Part shown: in pieces, positions 44,095-52,647 of the stretch
Position numbering within the stretch: the first letter of the stretch is position 1
How the letters are laid out: each line of letters starts with the position of its first letter
DNA from: Congregibacter brevis
GTDB lineage: Bacteria; Pseudomonadota; Gammaproteobacteria; Pseudomonadales; Halieaceae
Length of the DNA stretch: 64,000 nt
Assembly: GCF_045689245.1 (NCBI RefSeq)
Contig: NZ_CP136865.1
Span: forward strand, 1,612,001 to 1,676,000
Reading direction: 5' to 3'
The notes under the pieces: generated by a model
What the model saw: only the letters and a program-made list of their open reading frames with translations
Told to the model about the DNA's origin: nothing
The model's database searches: none
Translations under genes and position numbers: made by a program

Positions 44095-44718
44095 ATGTCC
44101 AGTGTCACAGCGACCAGCGAGAGTGCTGAGTCAGAAGTCGACAATAACCGTCGTCGTTTTCTGACGGTTGCCACAACTGCAGTAGGTGCAGCCGGAGCAG
44201 TAGGTATTGCCGTGCCGTTCCTGGGTTCCTGGAACCCCTCCGCGAAAGCAAAGGCAGCGGGAGCGCCAGTGAAAGCCGATATCGGCAAACTGGAGCCCGG
44301 TCAGATGGTTGTCGTGGAGTGGCGTGGTAAGCCCGTGTATGTGGTTCATCGTACTCCGGAAATGATCGCTAATCTCGACAAAGTCGATGGAGAACTCAAA
44401 GATCCGGATTCGGCGATCTCCAAGCAGCCCACTTACATCTCTAGCAAAGAGCGGAGCATACGCCCTGAGCTGTTGGTGGTTGAGGGACTCTGCACGCACC
44501 TTGGTTGCGCGCCGAAGTTTCGACCCGAGGTAGGTGCGGCAGATTTGGGAGGTGATGCGTGGGTGGGCGGCTTTTTCTGTCCCTGTCACGGTTCAAAATT
44601 TGATTTAGCGGGGCGTGTGTACTCAGGCGTGCCAGCTTCATCTAATCTGGTAGTTCCCCCTTACTCATTCGAAACACAAAGCGTCCTTGTTATTGGCGTT
44701 GATGCGGAGGCAGTCTGA
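44095..44718 (+). CDS. petA: Ubiquinol-cytochrome c reductase Rieske iron-sulfur subunit
   Basis: The Rieske subunit takes the first electron from ubiquinol in the bc1 complex. From the ATG at 44095 (AGGAGA upstream) it has 207 residues: a twin-arginine-type N-terminus (NNRRRFL) with a membrane anchor (~24-45), then the cluster motifs CTHLGC (133-138) and CPCHGS (162-167), which give the 2Cys-2His ligands and the disulfide. The frame is open 48 bases further upstream without support. The stop overlaps the petB-C ATG (TGATG). Confidence 0.96.
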   Translation: MSSVTATSESAESEVDNNRRRFLTVATTAVGAAGAVGIAVPFLGSWNPSAKAKAAGAPVKADIGKLEPGQMVVVEWRGKPVYVVHRTPEMIANLDKVDGELKDPDSAISKQPTYISSKERSIRPELLVVEGLCTHLGCAPKFRPEVGAADLGGDAWVGGFFCPCHGSKFDLAGRVYSGVPASSNLVVPPYSFETQSVLVIGVDAEAV

Positions 44719-46748
44719 TGGCCAATATGCTGGTCGGATTACGCGATTGGGTTGACGAGCGTCTTCCCATCACTCGTGCGTGGAACACGCACATGGGTGA
44801 ATATTACGCGCCCAAGAATTTTAACTTTTGGTACTACTTTGGCGTTTTTTCGCTACTAGTGCTGGTCAACCAGCTGCTTACGGGCGTGTGGTTGACGATG
44901 AATTACACCCCGAGTGCTGAAAACGCCTTCGCGTCCGTCGAGTACATCATGCGGGACGTGGATTACGGCTGGATTCTGCGCTACATGCACTCCACGGGTG
45001 CGTCGGCGTTCTTCATTGTTGTCTATCTGCACATGTTCAGAGCTATGATTTATGGCTCTTACAAGAAGCCCCGGGAGCTGCTCTGGGTCTTCGGTATGTT
45101 GATCTTCGTGCTCTTGATGGCTGAAGCTTTCGTGGGTTACGTACTGCCCTGGGGGCAGATGTCCTACTGGGGTGCACAGGTGATCATTTCGCTGTTTGGC
45201 GCTATACCGGTAGTGGGCGAAGACATCGTCACCTGGATCCGTGGTGACTACCTGATCTCGGGTATTACGCTGAACCGCTTCTTCGCACTACACGTTGTTG
45301 CATTACCCATAGTGTTGCTGGCGCTGGTCGTACTGCACATTTTGGCTTTGCACGAGGTGGGCTCCAACAACCCTGACGGTGTTGAGATCAAGAAGAACAA
45401 GGGACCCGATGGTATTCCTCTGGACGGCATTCGCTTTCACCCTTACTACAGCGTGCATGACGTACAGGCGATTGCGGTATTCCTCTTCGTGTTCTGTGCA
45501 ATCATGTTTTTCATGCCGGAAATGGGTGGATTCTTCCTCGAGTATGCGAATTTCGAAGAAGCTAATGCACTGAAAACACCGGACCACATTGCGCCTGTAT
45601 GGTACTTCACACCTTTCTACTCCGTATTGCGCGCGGTCCCCGATAAGTTCTGGGGCTTTGTCGCCTTCGCCGCCAGTGTGGCTATCCCGTTTGTTTTGCC
45701 ATGGCTTGATCGATCGCCGATAAAGTCCTGGCGCTACCGCGGTAATCTGAACAAGGTGATGTTGGTGTTGTTTGTTGCATCGTTCTTGATCCTGGGCGTT
45801 CTGGGTGTGAAGTCGCCGACTCCGGCGAGAACCTTCCTTGCGCAAATCTGCTCAATTTTCTACTTCGGCTTCTTCTTGTTCATGCCGATTTGGTCGAGCA
45901 TGGATAAAGCCAAACCCGTCCCCGAGCGTGTGACCATGGACGGTGGTATCGGCATCTTCGGATCTCTTGCCGGCCTGATTCTTATCCTGGCCCTGACGAT
46001 TATTCCTCTCAAAGTCGTGGGTGCTGAGTCTGCATTCGATTGCGGCACGATGCCCTGCGACAAGGTAGAGATGGATATGGGCAACACGAGCTCGCTGCAG
46101 AATGGCGCAAAGGTTTATATGAACTACTGCATGGGTTGTCACTCACTGCAGTACGCTCGTTATAACCGTGTGTCTGAAGATCTCGGAATTCCGGAAGACT
46201 TGATGCGCGGCAACATCATTGCTGATCCAGAGGTAAAGGTTGGGTCGCTGATGAGTAACGCGATGGATAAGGATCGAGCGAAGGTGTGGTTTGGTGCTGC
46301 ACCTCCCGATCTCACGCTAGTTGCGCGAGCGAGGAACCCTAACTGGCTATATACCTATTTGCGAGCATTCTACGAAGATCCGTCACGCCCCTATGGTGTT
46401 AACAACCGGGTGTTTCCAAATGTCGGTATGCCTCATGCATTGCTTGACCTTCAGGGCCTGATGGCCTGTGCTCCAGGTGCTGGGCACGGTGAAATGGAGC
46501 CTCTGTCAGGCACGCAAATGGCTGATCACAGTGACCCGTGCGGCACGCTAGAAGTCGTTGAAGCTGGCACGATGTCGACCGAAGAGTTTGATGAGGCAAC
46601 CTACGACCTGGTGAATTTTCTCGCTTACGTCGCGGAGCCCATCAAGGCTGATCGTCAGCGTATCGGAATTTATTCATTGCTCTTTATCGCGATATTCTTT
46701 GTGTTTGCGACGCTTCTCAATCGTGAATACTGGAAGGACGTTCACTAA
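44718..46748 (+). CDS. Fused cytochrome b / cytochrome c1 of the bc1 complex
   Basis: One 676-codon frame carries both remaining bc1 subunits. Residues 1-~405 are cytochrome b: eight membrane helices, haem ligands His91, His105, His192 and His207, and the Qo-site motif as PVWY (293-296) rather than PEWY. Residues ~409-435 form a hydrophobic segment that could serve as signal/anchor. Then comes cytochrome c1 with haem motif CMGCH (471-475), the c1 stretch WLYTYLRAFYEDPSRP, and a C-terminal anchor (~650-668). In most gammaproteobacteria petB and petC are separate; a comparable fusion (fbcH) in Bradyrhizobium is cleaved after translation, and the same is likely here. No internal stop or frameshift is seen. 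Confidence 0.93.
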   Translation: MANMLVGLRDWVDERLPITRAWNTHMGEYYAPKNFNFWYYFGVFSLLVLVNQLLTGVWLTMNYTPSAENAFASVEYIMRDVDYGWILRYMHSTGASAFFIVVYLHMFRAMIYGSYKKPRELLWVFGMLIFVLLMAEAFVGYVLPWGQMSYWGAQVIISLFGAIPVVGEDIVTWIRGDYLISGITLNRFFALHVVALPIVLLALVVLHILALHEVGSNNPDGVEIKKNKGPDGIPLDGIRFHPYYSVHDVQAIAVFLFVFCAIMFFMPEMGGFFLEYANFEEANALKTPDHIAPVWYFTPFYSVLRAVPDKFWGFVAFAASVAIPFVLPWLDRSPIKSWRYRGNLNKVMLVLFVASFLILGVLGVKSPTPARTFLAQICSIFYFGFFLFMPIWSSMDKAKPVPERVTMDGGIGIFGSLAGLILILALTIIPLKVVGAESAFDCGTMPCDKVEMDMGNTSSLQNGAKVYMNYCMGCHSLQYARYNRVSEDLGIPEDLMRGNIIADPEVKVGSLMSNAMDKDRAKVWFGAAPPDLTLVARARNPNWLYTYLRAFYEDPSRPYGVNNRVFPNVGMPHALLDLQGLMACAPGAGHGEMEPLSGTQMADHSDPCGTLEVVEAGTMSTEEFDEATYDLVNFLAYVAEPIKADRQRIGIYSLLFIAIFFVFATLLNREYWKDVH

Positions 46749-47074
46749 TCGGGTCGGTACTATAGCTGTTTGACTCGGGCGGCTCGGCTGGGTTCACAAG
46801 TGCCGTGCCTGCAGAAAACGGTGGCGATGGGGATAGAAACCCTGCGCTGCCGTTTCTTGGTTTAGAATACCGCGCTGGCGTTTATTACGACCATGCACGG
46901 AAGGTCGGGAGCGCCGGTTAAAGACGTTCCAACACGGGCGTCTGAAAAACGCGCGTTTCAAGCAGATAATTTAAGGGAAGCTCGCTCGAGCTGAGATCCA
47001 CAAGCTCGAGCCCATGCACATCAGCTCAAGTTCAGGCATATCAGCGAAAGCACAATACAGGCGTATAGACATCC
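46749..47074 (+). other. Intergenic region with hairpin and twin palindromes before sspA
   Basis: No gene is visible in these 326 bases. A long imperfect hairpin at 46813-46858 (outer arms AAACGG / CCGTTT) ends in a T-rich stretch and may be the petA-petBC terminator. A TAGAAT hexamer follows at 46863-46868. At 46984-46991 and 47004-47011 there are two copies of the perfect palindrome GCTCGAGC, exactly 20 bases apart, 64-91 bases before the sspA ATG. They look like a dimeric-repressor or activator site, but this is inference. Confidence 0.45.
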
Positions 47075-47680
47075 ATGATTTTTTATTCAGATCCAACTTC
47101 ACACTTCAGTCATCGAGTACGAATTGTATTGGCTGAGAAAGGCGTCACCGCCGACATTATCGATGTGGATCCTGCACACCCACCCAGGGAGATGTCTGAG
47201 CATAACCCTTACAATTCTTTGCCAACGCTGGTTGATCGAGAGCTTTCTCTGTACGAAACTCGCGTGATGATGGAGTATCTGGATGAGCGTTTTCCGCATC
47301 CGCCACTCTTGCCGGTTTATCCCGTGGCTCGTGCGGAAAGCCGCTTGTTCATGCATCGCATTGAGCACGACTGGTGCACACTCATCGACTCGATTCAGAA
47401 CTCGCGTAGCGATAACGTTGTTAAACGCTCGGTGAAAGAGCTGCGTGAGGGTATCCTCGCGATTGCGCCCATTTTCGCCGAGAAGCCGTTTTTCATGAAT
47501 GACGAGTTCACTTTGGTTGATTGCTGTATTGCCCCCATTCTTTGGCGACTGCCTAGTCTGGGTATCGATATTCGCCCCAGCAAACAGTCCAAGCCTTTGT
47601 TCGCCTACATGGACCAGCTCTTTAAGCGAGAGTCTTTTCAGCAGAGCCTTACAGAGCAAGAGCGCGAGATGCGTCTCTAG
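47075..47680 (+). CDS. sspA: Stringent starvation protein A
   Basis: SspA is a glutathione-S-transferase-fold protein that binds RNA polymerase and affects stationary-phase and stress gene expression. The 201-residue product shows the thioredoxin-like N-domain (FYSDPTSHFSHRVRIVLAEKG), NPYNSLPTLVDRELSLYETRVMMEYL, and the helical C-domain with FTLVDCCIAPILWRL. It has the PHP-like loop replaced by other residues, so GST activity is not implied. sspB follows after 15 bases; the petABC-sspAB order is typical. Confidence 0.95.
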   Translation: MIFYSDPTSHFSHRVRIVLAEKGVTADIIDVDPAHPPREMSEHNPYNSLPTLVDRELSLYETRVMMEYLDERFPHPPLLPVYPVARAESRLFMHRIEHDWCTLIDSIQNSRSDNVVKRSVKELREGILAIAPIFAEKPFFMNDEFTLVDCCIAPILWRLPSLGIDIRPSKQSKPLFAYMDQLFKRESFQQSLTEQEREMRL

Positions 47681-47695
47681 ACGCGGACTTTATCT

Positions 47696-48091
47696 GTGAA
47701 CTCTAGTCGACCTTATCTTCTTAGAGCTCTCTACGAGTGGATCGTCGACAACGACTGCACCCCTCACGTGATAGTGGATGCAACCGCGCCTGGTGTGGAT
47801 GTTCCTGAGGAGTACGTTAAGGACGGTCAAATTGTTCTTAATTTATCGCCCTCGGCTGTGATCGAGCTCCAGCTGGCAGACGATTGTGTGAGCTTCAACG
47901 GTCGTTTCGGAGGGAAGCCTACGGATGTGTTCATGCCGATGGCGGCGATTCTGGGTATCTACGCACGCGAGAATGGTCAGGGCATGGCTTTCGAGCCGGA
48001 GGATGACGATGATGACCCAGCCCCAGAGGGCGGAAACGAGCCCACGCCGTTTCGACGCGCAGGGAAACCGAGTCTCACCGTCGTAAAATAA
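47696..48091 (+). CDS. sspB: ClpXP protease specificity-enhancing factor SspB
   Basis: SspB tethers ssrA-tagged proteins to ClpXP for degradation. The 131-residue product begins (GTG start) with the conserved RPYLLRALYEWIVDNDCTPH and has the peptide-binding core PSAVIELQLADDCVSFNGRFGG. An acidic, flexible linker follows, then the ClpX-binding tail GKPSLTVVK. Length and layout are normal. It converges with dolP. Confidence 0.95.
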   Translation: MNSSRPYLLRALYEWIVDNDCTPHVIVDATAPGVDVPEEYVKDGQIVLNLSPSAVIELQLADDCVSFNGRFGGKPTDVFMPMAAILGIYARENGQGMAFEPEDDDDDPAPEGGNEPTPFRRAGKPSLTVVK

Positions 48092-48148
48092 GTTCTTTAT
48101 CGATTGCGGGTGGCTTTTTGACTGTGGATAGCTCTTGTAGATGGCTCT

Positions 48149-48811
48149 CTAGTCGATGTACTCAAACAATCTAACTACTCGCTGAACCCCTGAGGTGTCT
48201 GCCGCCTCCTCGGCGATGCGATCGCCTTCCTCACGGGTCACCATGCCCAAAAGGAACACTACACCGTCTTCAGCCACGACCTTCACGCGGAGTCCCGGCG
48301 TATCGCCGCTGGTGAGAAGGAAGGTCTTCACCTTGTTGGCGATCCAGGTGTCGGACGCTCTGGTCATCGCGGAACTCGCTGCGGCGACTTCCAGTTCGTT
48401 GTAAATACGCCGCACGTCGCGAATCTTACGTACAACATCGTTTGCCTTTTGCCGGAGTTCTTCTTCAGGCACTTGTCCAGCGATCAAGACGTAACCGTTG
48501 TAGCTCTGAATCACGAGATGGCCCTGATCGAACCTGTCGTCGGCCGCGTGGAGATTGACCACGGCCTTTGTTTCGATAGATTCGTCGGCGATGCGCTGAG
48601 AGAAAGTCCGTTCGCCGGGATCATCTTCTATGGCATCTGATTCGAAGGTAGCCAGCAGAGAGCCGCATCCCTGCAGGACGGGCAGGCAAGCCAGGAGCAG
48701 AATCCCGAAGGCGCTCTTCGACAAAGAGGCGGTCCTCAAAAAAGAATCGGTCCTCGAAAAAAAGGTATTCGTTAAAAGCAAAGTGGTCGCTGAAAATAGG
48801 CGGCGCGACAT
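48149..48811 (-). CDS. dolP: BON-domain outer-membrane lipoprotein DolP
   Basis: DolP (YraP) is a lipoprotein with two BON domains that supports outer-membrane integrity and BAM activity. The 220-residue product has a long N-terminal region with a hydrophobic segment and lipobox (LQGC, about residue 49), BON1 (residues ~73-140, YNGYVLIAGQVPEEELRQKA) and BON2 (~145-215, EDGVVFLLGMVTREEGDRIA). The n-region is ~30 residues longer than normal, so a later start is possible, although no strong internal site is seen. It follows diaA after seven bases. Confidence 0.88.
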   Translation of the reverse strand: MSRRLFSATTLLLTNTFFSRTDSFLRTASLSKSAFGILLLACLPVLQGCGSLLATFESDAIEDDPGERTFSQRIADESIETKAVVNLHAADDRFDQGHLVIQSYNGYVLIAGQVPEEELRQKANDVVRKIRDVRRIYNELEVAAASSAMTRASDTWIANKVKTFLLTSGDTPGLRVKVVAEDGVVFLLGMVTREEGDRIAEEAADTSGVQRVVRLFEYID

Positions 48812-48818
48812 AGCTAGT

Positions 48819-49361
48819 TCATTCTCCCAGTAGCATTTGTTTAATGTGTTCCCGAAGGCAGTGGCTGGCCATAAACGCCAGCTCGCTTCGCAAATCTTGA
48901 TCCTCGGCGTGCAATTCTATGCAGGCGCCGCCGGAAAGTTCTACTTTTTCAGACAGCGAGATTACGACTAGGTTTCTTGTTTCAGCGAATTGGATGTACT
49001 TTTGGGCAACAGCGATATCGGAGCGGGTATCGATACTCAGAAGTATGTCGCCGTCTCGAGATAAGGTGCGTAAATCGCGCCAGTGCCCAGCGTCGCCACT
49101 ATCACTGTCGCTGTGAAGTGCGATCGCTGGCAGTGCCGGGGCGGCGTCCATGGGAGTTCTCAGTACCACGGCAACATGGCTCGCAAGCGTTGCATCTCGG
49201 CCGCAGGCACATACCAGTATCTTGCGATCGTCTAGCATAGCTTGCGTCAGGAGGGATGTTGCGGTCGCCAGCCCCGGCGCCATGGTGTCCACGGCATTAG
49301 CGATCGTTTCTATCCGTCGGTGAAAGCTCGAGGCGGTGCGCTCGTAATCTTCTTCGTTCAT
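48819..49361 (-). CDS. diaA: SIS-domain protein, DiaA/phosphoheptose-isomerase family
   Basis: DiaA is a tetrameric SIS-domain protein that binds DnaA and helps timely initiation of replication; the related GmhA is a heptose isomerase. The 180-residue product has a helical N-terminus and the SIS fold (KILVCACGRDATLASHVAVVL, GDILLSIDTRSDIAVAQKYIQFA, LVVISLSEKV). Its place between yraN and dolP is the diaA position in enterobacteria. The phosphosugar-site Ser/Thr pattern is partly altered (CACGRD instead of GNGGS), which argues against GmhA activity. Confidence 0.75.
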   Translation of the reverse strand: MNEEDYERTASSFHRRIETIANAVDTMAPGLATATSLLTQAMLDDRKILVCACGRDATLASHVAVVLRTPMDAAPALPAIALHSDSDSGDAGHWRDLRTLSRDGDILLSIDTRSDIAVAQKYIQFAETRNLVVISLSEKVELSGGACIELHAEDQDLRSELAFMASHCLREHIKQMLLGE

Positions 49362-49414
49362 TCGTGTCTATACTCGACAGTGCCGCGGGGCCGGGGTGCT
49401 CAGATAAGGCGCTC

Positions 49415-49825
49415 TCAGGTGAGAAACGCAGACTGAATCCATCGGGCTTCGAAACTCTGCGCAGCAGGCTGAGGTTCCCAGGCAATCACGTCGAAGCGAC
49501 AGGGTAGGTGGCGCCACTGCGGGTGACATTTGAGAAAATAAGCTGCACACCGCGCAATTCTACACTGCTTTGATCGGTTCACCGAAGCCGCTGCACCTCC
49601 GTGGCTGCGGTGACGGCGGGCACGGACTTCTACAAACAAGAGGCGATGATCATCGTAGGCGATGAGGTCGATCTCGCCCCCCTTGCATCGATACTGGCTT
49701 GCCAGAATTTGCAGACCATAGGAGCGCAGCAGTTCCGCACTGCGCAGCTCGAACTCGTCGCCGCTGAGCATTCCTAAGTCCCTCCCGTGCAACAGCTCCG
49801 CCGATGAATGCCACTGTTGAGGCAT
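49415..49825 (-). CDS. YraN family (UPF0102) nuclease-fold protein
   Basis: YraN proteins have a restriction-endonuclease-like (PD-(D/E)xK) fold; their biological role is unproven. The 136-residue product shows FELRSAELLRSYGLQILASQYRCKGGEIDLIAYDDHRLLFVEVRAR, with the candidate catalytic residues E (GGEIDLI), D and ExR where many members have ExK. The N-terminus is ~20 residues longer than the conserved core, so a later start is possible. It belongs to the lpoA-yraN-diaA-dolP run. Confidence 0.87.
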   Translation of the reverse strand: MPQQWHSSAELLHGRDLGMLSGDEFELRSAELLRSYGLQILASQYRCKGGEIDLIAYDDHRLLFVEVRARRHRSHGGAAASVNRSKQCRIARCAAYFLKCHPQWRHLPCRFDVIAWEPQPAAQSFEARWIQSAFLT

Positions 49826-49850
49826 CCGGCGAGTGAGGAGTTAGTCTAGG

Positions 49851-51674
49851 TTAGCGAGGGCGTAGCTCGCCTCGGTTAAATTCGGCCATATTTAATCGCC
49901 GCTCTAGAAGACCATAGGGCGTTGAGCGCAGTTCGGCGGTAAGTCCAAAGTACAGGGGGGCAGCGGCACTGCGCATACGCCACCATCGGCGCGCGAGAGC
50001 ATAAGCATCGCTGCCCAGGGCGTGAAGTGCTGCGGAGTTATCTTCGGCACTGATTCCTTCGGGGGTCATTCGCCAAGGCATCGCTAGTAGTTTTAGACCA
50101 CCAAGGTCACGATTGAGCCCAGCGTTACCTGTGCCGCTGTCTGCTGTCGATAGTGCATAAACGGGCAGGTCGCCCGCATAGTGGTAGTTGATTAGCGGTT
50201 TGAGTGCCCGTGCTTCGTCGCTTCTCTTGCTCAGTAAAAACACCGTATCCAGATCTTCCCTGCGCCGTCCGGCCGTTTCTACTTTATCGCTGAAAAGGGA
50301 GCGGATTGCGGCGCTTCGCTGTGCGCTATCGCCAAGGCCGAGGGCGTCGCGGATCGCCGGGGAGTGAGTGCTGGCTTTACTGTAGATCGCGGTGCTCGGA
50401 ACCTGCCCTCCGAGTCGACGCCAATGCTCGACGAGCGCGGCTTCCATGCGCTCACCCCAGTCACCCTCGGGTCGAATCACCAGGGCACGACGAGAGCCGC
50501 TCGCGAACGCATCCTCGGCCAATTGGCGCGCTTCATCTTCGGGCGCCAGAGATAAGAGCAGGACGCTTGGGTTCGGTCCCGTAGAGAATGTCGGACGATT
50601 CAGTGTCAACACGGGCACGCTTAAGTCAGGCTGCGCTAACAGCTCCTCTACCTGTAGCTTGCCTAGTGGTCCAACGATGACACTGGCTCCACTTTCCTGA
50701 GCCTCAAGGTAGGCTGCGCTGATGCTCTCGAATCGACGACTATCCAGTACAGCAACAGTGAGACCTGCCTGTTGTGCCGCAAAGAAGCCGTCAATAAAGC
50801 CTTGGCTTACGGCGGCCCCCGCTTTCTCCAGGGGCCCCGAGAGAGGGAGTACGAGTGTTAGTTTGCTTGTCTGTGCATCTAAAAGAGCTGCGTCGCGTAA
50901 TGACTCAGCATGTGCTCGTGCGATGTGTTCGGGATATTGTGCCTCCCATGCCGCCAGGGCTGCCGCGTTCTCCAAGGGGATGTCGACAGTGCTTGCGGTA
51001 GCAAGATCCATCCATCCTTGAGTATGAGCGTCGAGGACGGCAGGTGCGGAGTTCTCATTGTGAAGTCGTTGGGCAGCGCTCCAGATCGCGTCGTTCAATT
51101 CTGTGTCAGCGGCGGCATCGGTCTTGGGCATTGATGACAAAAGGAGGCTAAGCCCTAGTTGCTTGGCGCTGTCTCCTTGTTTCTTCGCGACCTCCAGTTC
51201 GTGAAGAAGGAGGTCGCGGCGAAGATCGCCCGGTAATGACTGTTTCTTTAACGCGTTCACCGCTGATTCGTAGGTCGGAAGCTTGCCTCTCAAATACGCA
51301 ATACGCGCTTTGTAGTAGTCGATCCACAGTGCAGTCACGGCGGTTGATGCGTTAATTGGTTCAAACGCAATATCCGCGACTGAGTCGTCTTGTGCCTCTA
51401 GCGTGGGGAGGGCTAGCGTTGCCGCGAGCCAATCGCCGTCGCGCAGTGCGGCTCGCGTTGCGGCAAATAGCTCTTCATCCATTGTGACGGCCTCAACCAA
51501 CAGAGGGTCAGTGGTGGTGTCTGGTAGCGATGACTCTGTTGTGGCCGCTGGGGATTCGCCGGGAAAGCCGGCTCGATCGGGTAGGTCGCCGGGCGTTGAA
51601 GCGCAGGCGCTTAGCAGAGCGGCAAAAAGAGCTCCGATCAGACCGTTTCGCCAGCAGTGGGGCAAGCTCAGCAT
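49851..51674 (-). CDS. lpoA: Outer-membrane lipoprotein LpoA, activator of PBP1A
   Basis: LpoA (LppC/YraM) is an outer-membrane lipoprotein that activates the class A penicillin-binding protein PBP1A. The 607-residue product has a signal peptide with lipobox LSAC (Cys24), a helical TPR-like N-domain, and a C-terminal domain of periplasmic-binding-protein fold (from ~residue 275: LTLVLPLSGPLEKAGAAVSQGF, VIVGPLGKLQVEELL). It heads the operon with yraN, diaA and dolP and is divergent from rsmI. Confidence 0.9.
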   Translation of the reverse strand: MLSLPHCWRNGLIGALFAALLSACASTPGDLPDRAGFPGESPAATTESSLPDTTTDPLLVEAVTMDEELFAATRAALRDGDWLAATLALPTLEAQDDSVADIAFEPINASTAVTALWIDYYKARIAYLRGKLPTYESAVNALKKQSLPGDLRRDLLLHELEVAKKQGDSAKQLGLSLLLSSMPKTDAAADTELNDAIWSAAQRLHNENSAPAVLDAHTQGWMDLATASTVDIPLENAAALAAWEAQYPEHIARAHAESLRDAALLDAQTSKLTLVLPLSGPLEKAGAAVSQGFIDGFFAAQQAGLTVAVLDSRRFESISAAYLEAQESGASVIVGPLGKLQVEELLAQPDLSVPVLTLNRPTFSTGPNPSVLLLSLAPEDEARQLAEDAFASGSRRALVIRPEGDWGERMEAALVEHWRRLGGQVPSTAIYSKASTHSPAIRDALGLGDSAQRSAAIRSLFSDKVETAGRRREDLDTVFLLSKRSDEARALKPLINYHYAGDLPVYALSTADSGTGNAGLNRDLGGLKLLAMPWRMTPEGISAEDNSAALHALGSDAYALARRWWRMRSAAAPLYFGLTAELRSTPYGLLERRLNMAEFNRGELRPR

Positions 51675-51721
51675 GCTATCCTCGATTCTAGAGATGCGGC
51701 CCTCGCCGCACAGATCATCGC

Positions 51722-51727
51722 ATTATA
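51722..51727 (-). promoter_or_regulatory. Candidate -10 element of the lpoA operon
   Basis: Read on the minus strand, this is a perfect TATAAT, 48 bases before the lpoA ATG. A weak -35 (TTCCAA) lies 16 bases upstream. The overlapping plus-strand sequence ATTATAAG is nearly symmetrical, but a plus-strand start from it would leave rsmI almost without a leader. Confidence 0.45.
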
Positions 51728-51743
51728 AGGAAGCCTGTCTCAC

Positions 51744-52583
51744 TTGGAACCGGCGCTCTACATCGTAGCTACGCCCATCGGTAATCTGGGCGATGTTTCC
51801 CGGCGGGCATTAGAGGTCCTCTCGGGCGTTAGCTGTATCGCAGCGGAGGATACGCGCCGAACGGGCCAGCTATTGAGTGGCGAGGGTATCAAGACCCCCA
51901 TGCTCGCCTACCACGAGCACAGCGCACCGCAAGTTGCGGAGCAGCTAGCCGCGCGTATTGCGGGAGGCGAGTCAATTGCGCTGGTTTCTGATGCCGGCAC
52001 CCCAACTATTTCTGATCCTGGGTACCGACTGGTGCGGGTTATGCAGGATGCGGGCTTGAAGATTGTCCCTTTGCCCGGGCCCTGTGCTGCAATCGTGGGG
52101 CTTTCCGGCTCCGGCTTACCTAGTGATCGTTTTGCCTTCGAAGGCTTTTTGCCCAATCGCGGCGAAGCACGGCGACGGCGACTGGAATCGCTTGCGCATG
52201 CGGATGCGACCCTCATATTTTACGAAGCGCCCCACCGAATCGTCGCCACACTGGAGGATCTACAATCTGTAATGGGGGATGACAGGGAGGCTGCGATTGC
52301 GAGGGAGCTTACCAAGAGCTTTGAAACTATCCGGCGGGCACCTCTTCGAGAGCTCTGTGACTGGGTGCGCGATGACGCCAATCAAAGTCGCGGTGAAATA
52401 GTCCTTCTTCTGGCACCCAGCAAAGACGAGCGGGGTGCTCAATTGGACCCCGCCTTGGGCGAGTTGCTGTTAGGGATCGCCGAGCATATGCCGGCGCGTA
52501 AAGCCGCGAAGCTGGTTGCGGGCTACTCGGGTCTGCCCACCCGACAGCTTTACGACTTTCTATTGCAGCATCGCGCAGGCTGA
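51744..52583 (+). CDS. rsmI: 16S rRNA (cytidine(1402)-2'-O)-methyltransferase
   Basis: RsmI methylates the 2'-OH of C1402 in the 16S rRNA decoding centre. It has the tetrapyrrole-methylase fold: LYIVATPIGNLGDVSRRALEVL at the N-terminus, EDTRRTGQLL, VSDAGTPTISDPGYRLV (SAM site) and FYEAPHRIVATLEDL. The length of 279 residues is normal. The start is TTG, preceded by AAGGAAG at ten bases. The divergent pairing with lpoA is conserved. Confidence 0.95.
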   Translation: MEPALYIVATPIGNLGDVSRRALEVLSGVSCIAAEDTRRTGQLLSGEGIKTPMLAYHEHSAPQVAEQLAARIAGGESIALVSDAGTPTISDPGYRLVRVMQDAGLKIVPLPGPCAAIVGLSGSGLPSDRFAFEGFLPNRGEARRRRLESLAHADATLIFYEAPHRIVATLEDLQSVMGDDREAAIARELTKSFETIRRAPLRELCDWVRDDANQSRGEIVLLLAPSKDERGAQLDPALGELLLGIAEHMPARKAAKLVAGYSGLPTRQLYDFLLQHRAG

Positions 52584-52612
52584 CCCCGAGCGCTTTTTGA
52601 GGATTGTGGCGC

Positions 52613-52641
52613 TTGCGCCTCTGCCGCCGTGTCGATACCCT
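52613..52641 (+). promoter_or_regulatory. Candidate rnpB promoter with GC-rich discriminator
   Basis: TTGCGC (52613-52618) and TACCCT (52636-52641) are 17 bases apart. The following six bases are GCGCGC, leading exactly to the predicted first base of RNase P RNA at 52648. GC-rich discriminators are typical of stable-RNA promoters under stringent control. The hexamers themselves match weakly; the agreement in position is the main support. Confidence 0.5.
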
Positions 52642-52647
52642 GCGCGC

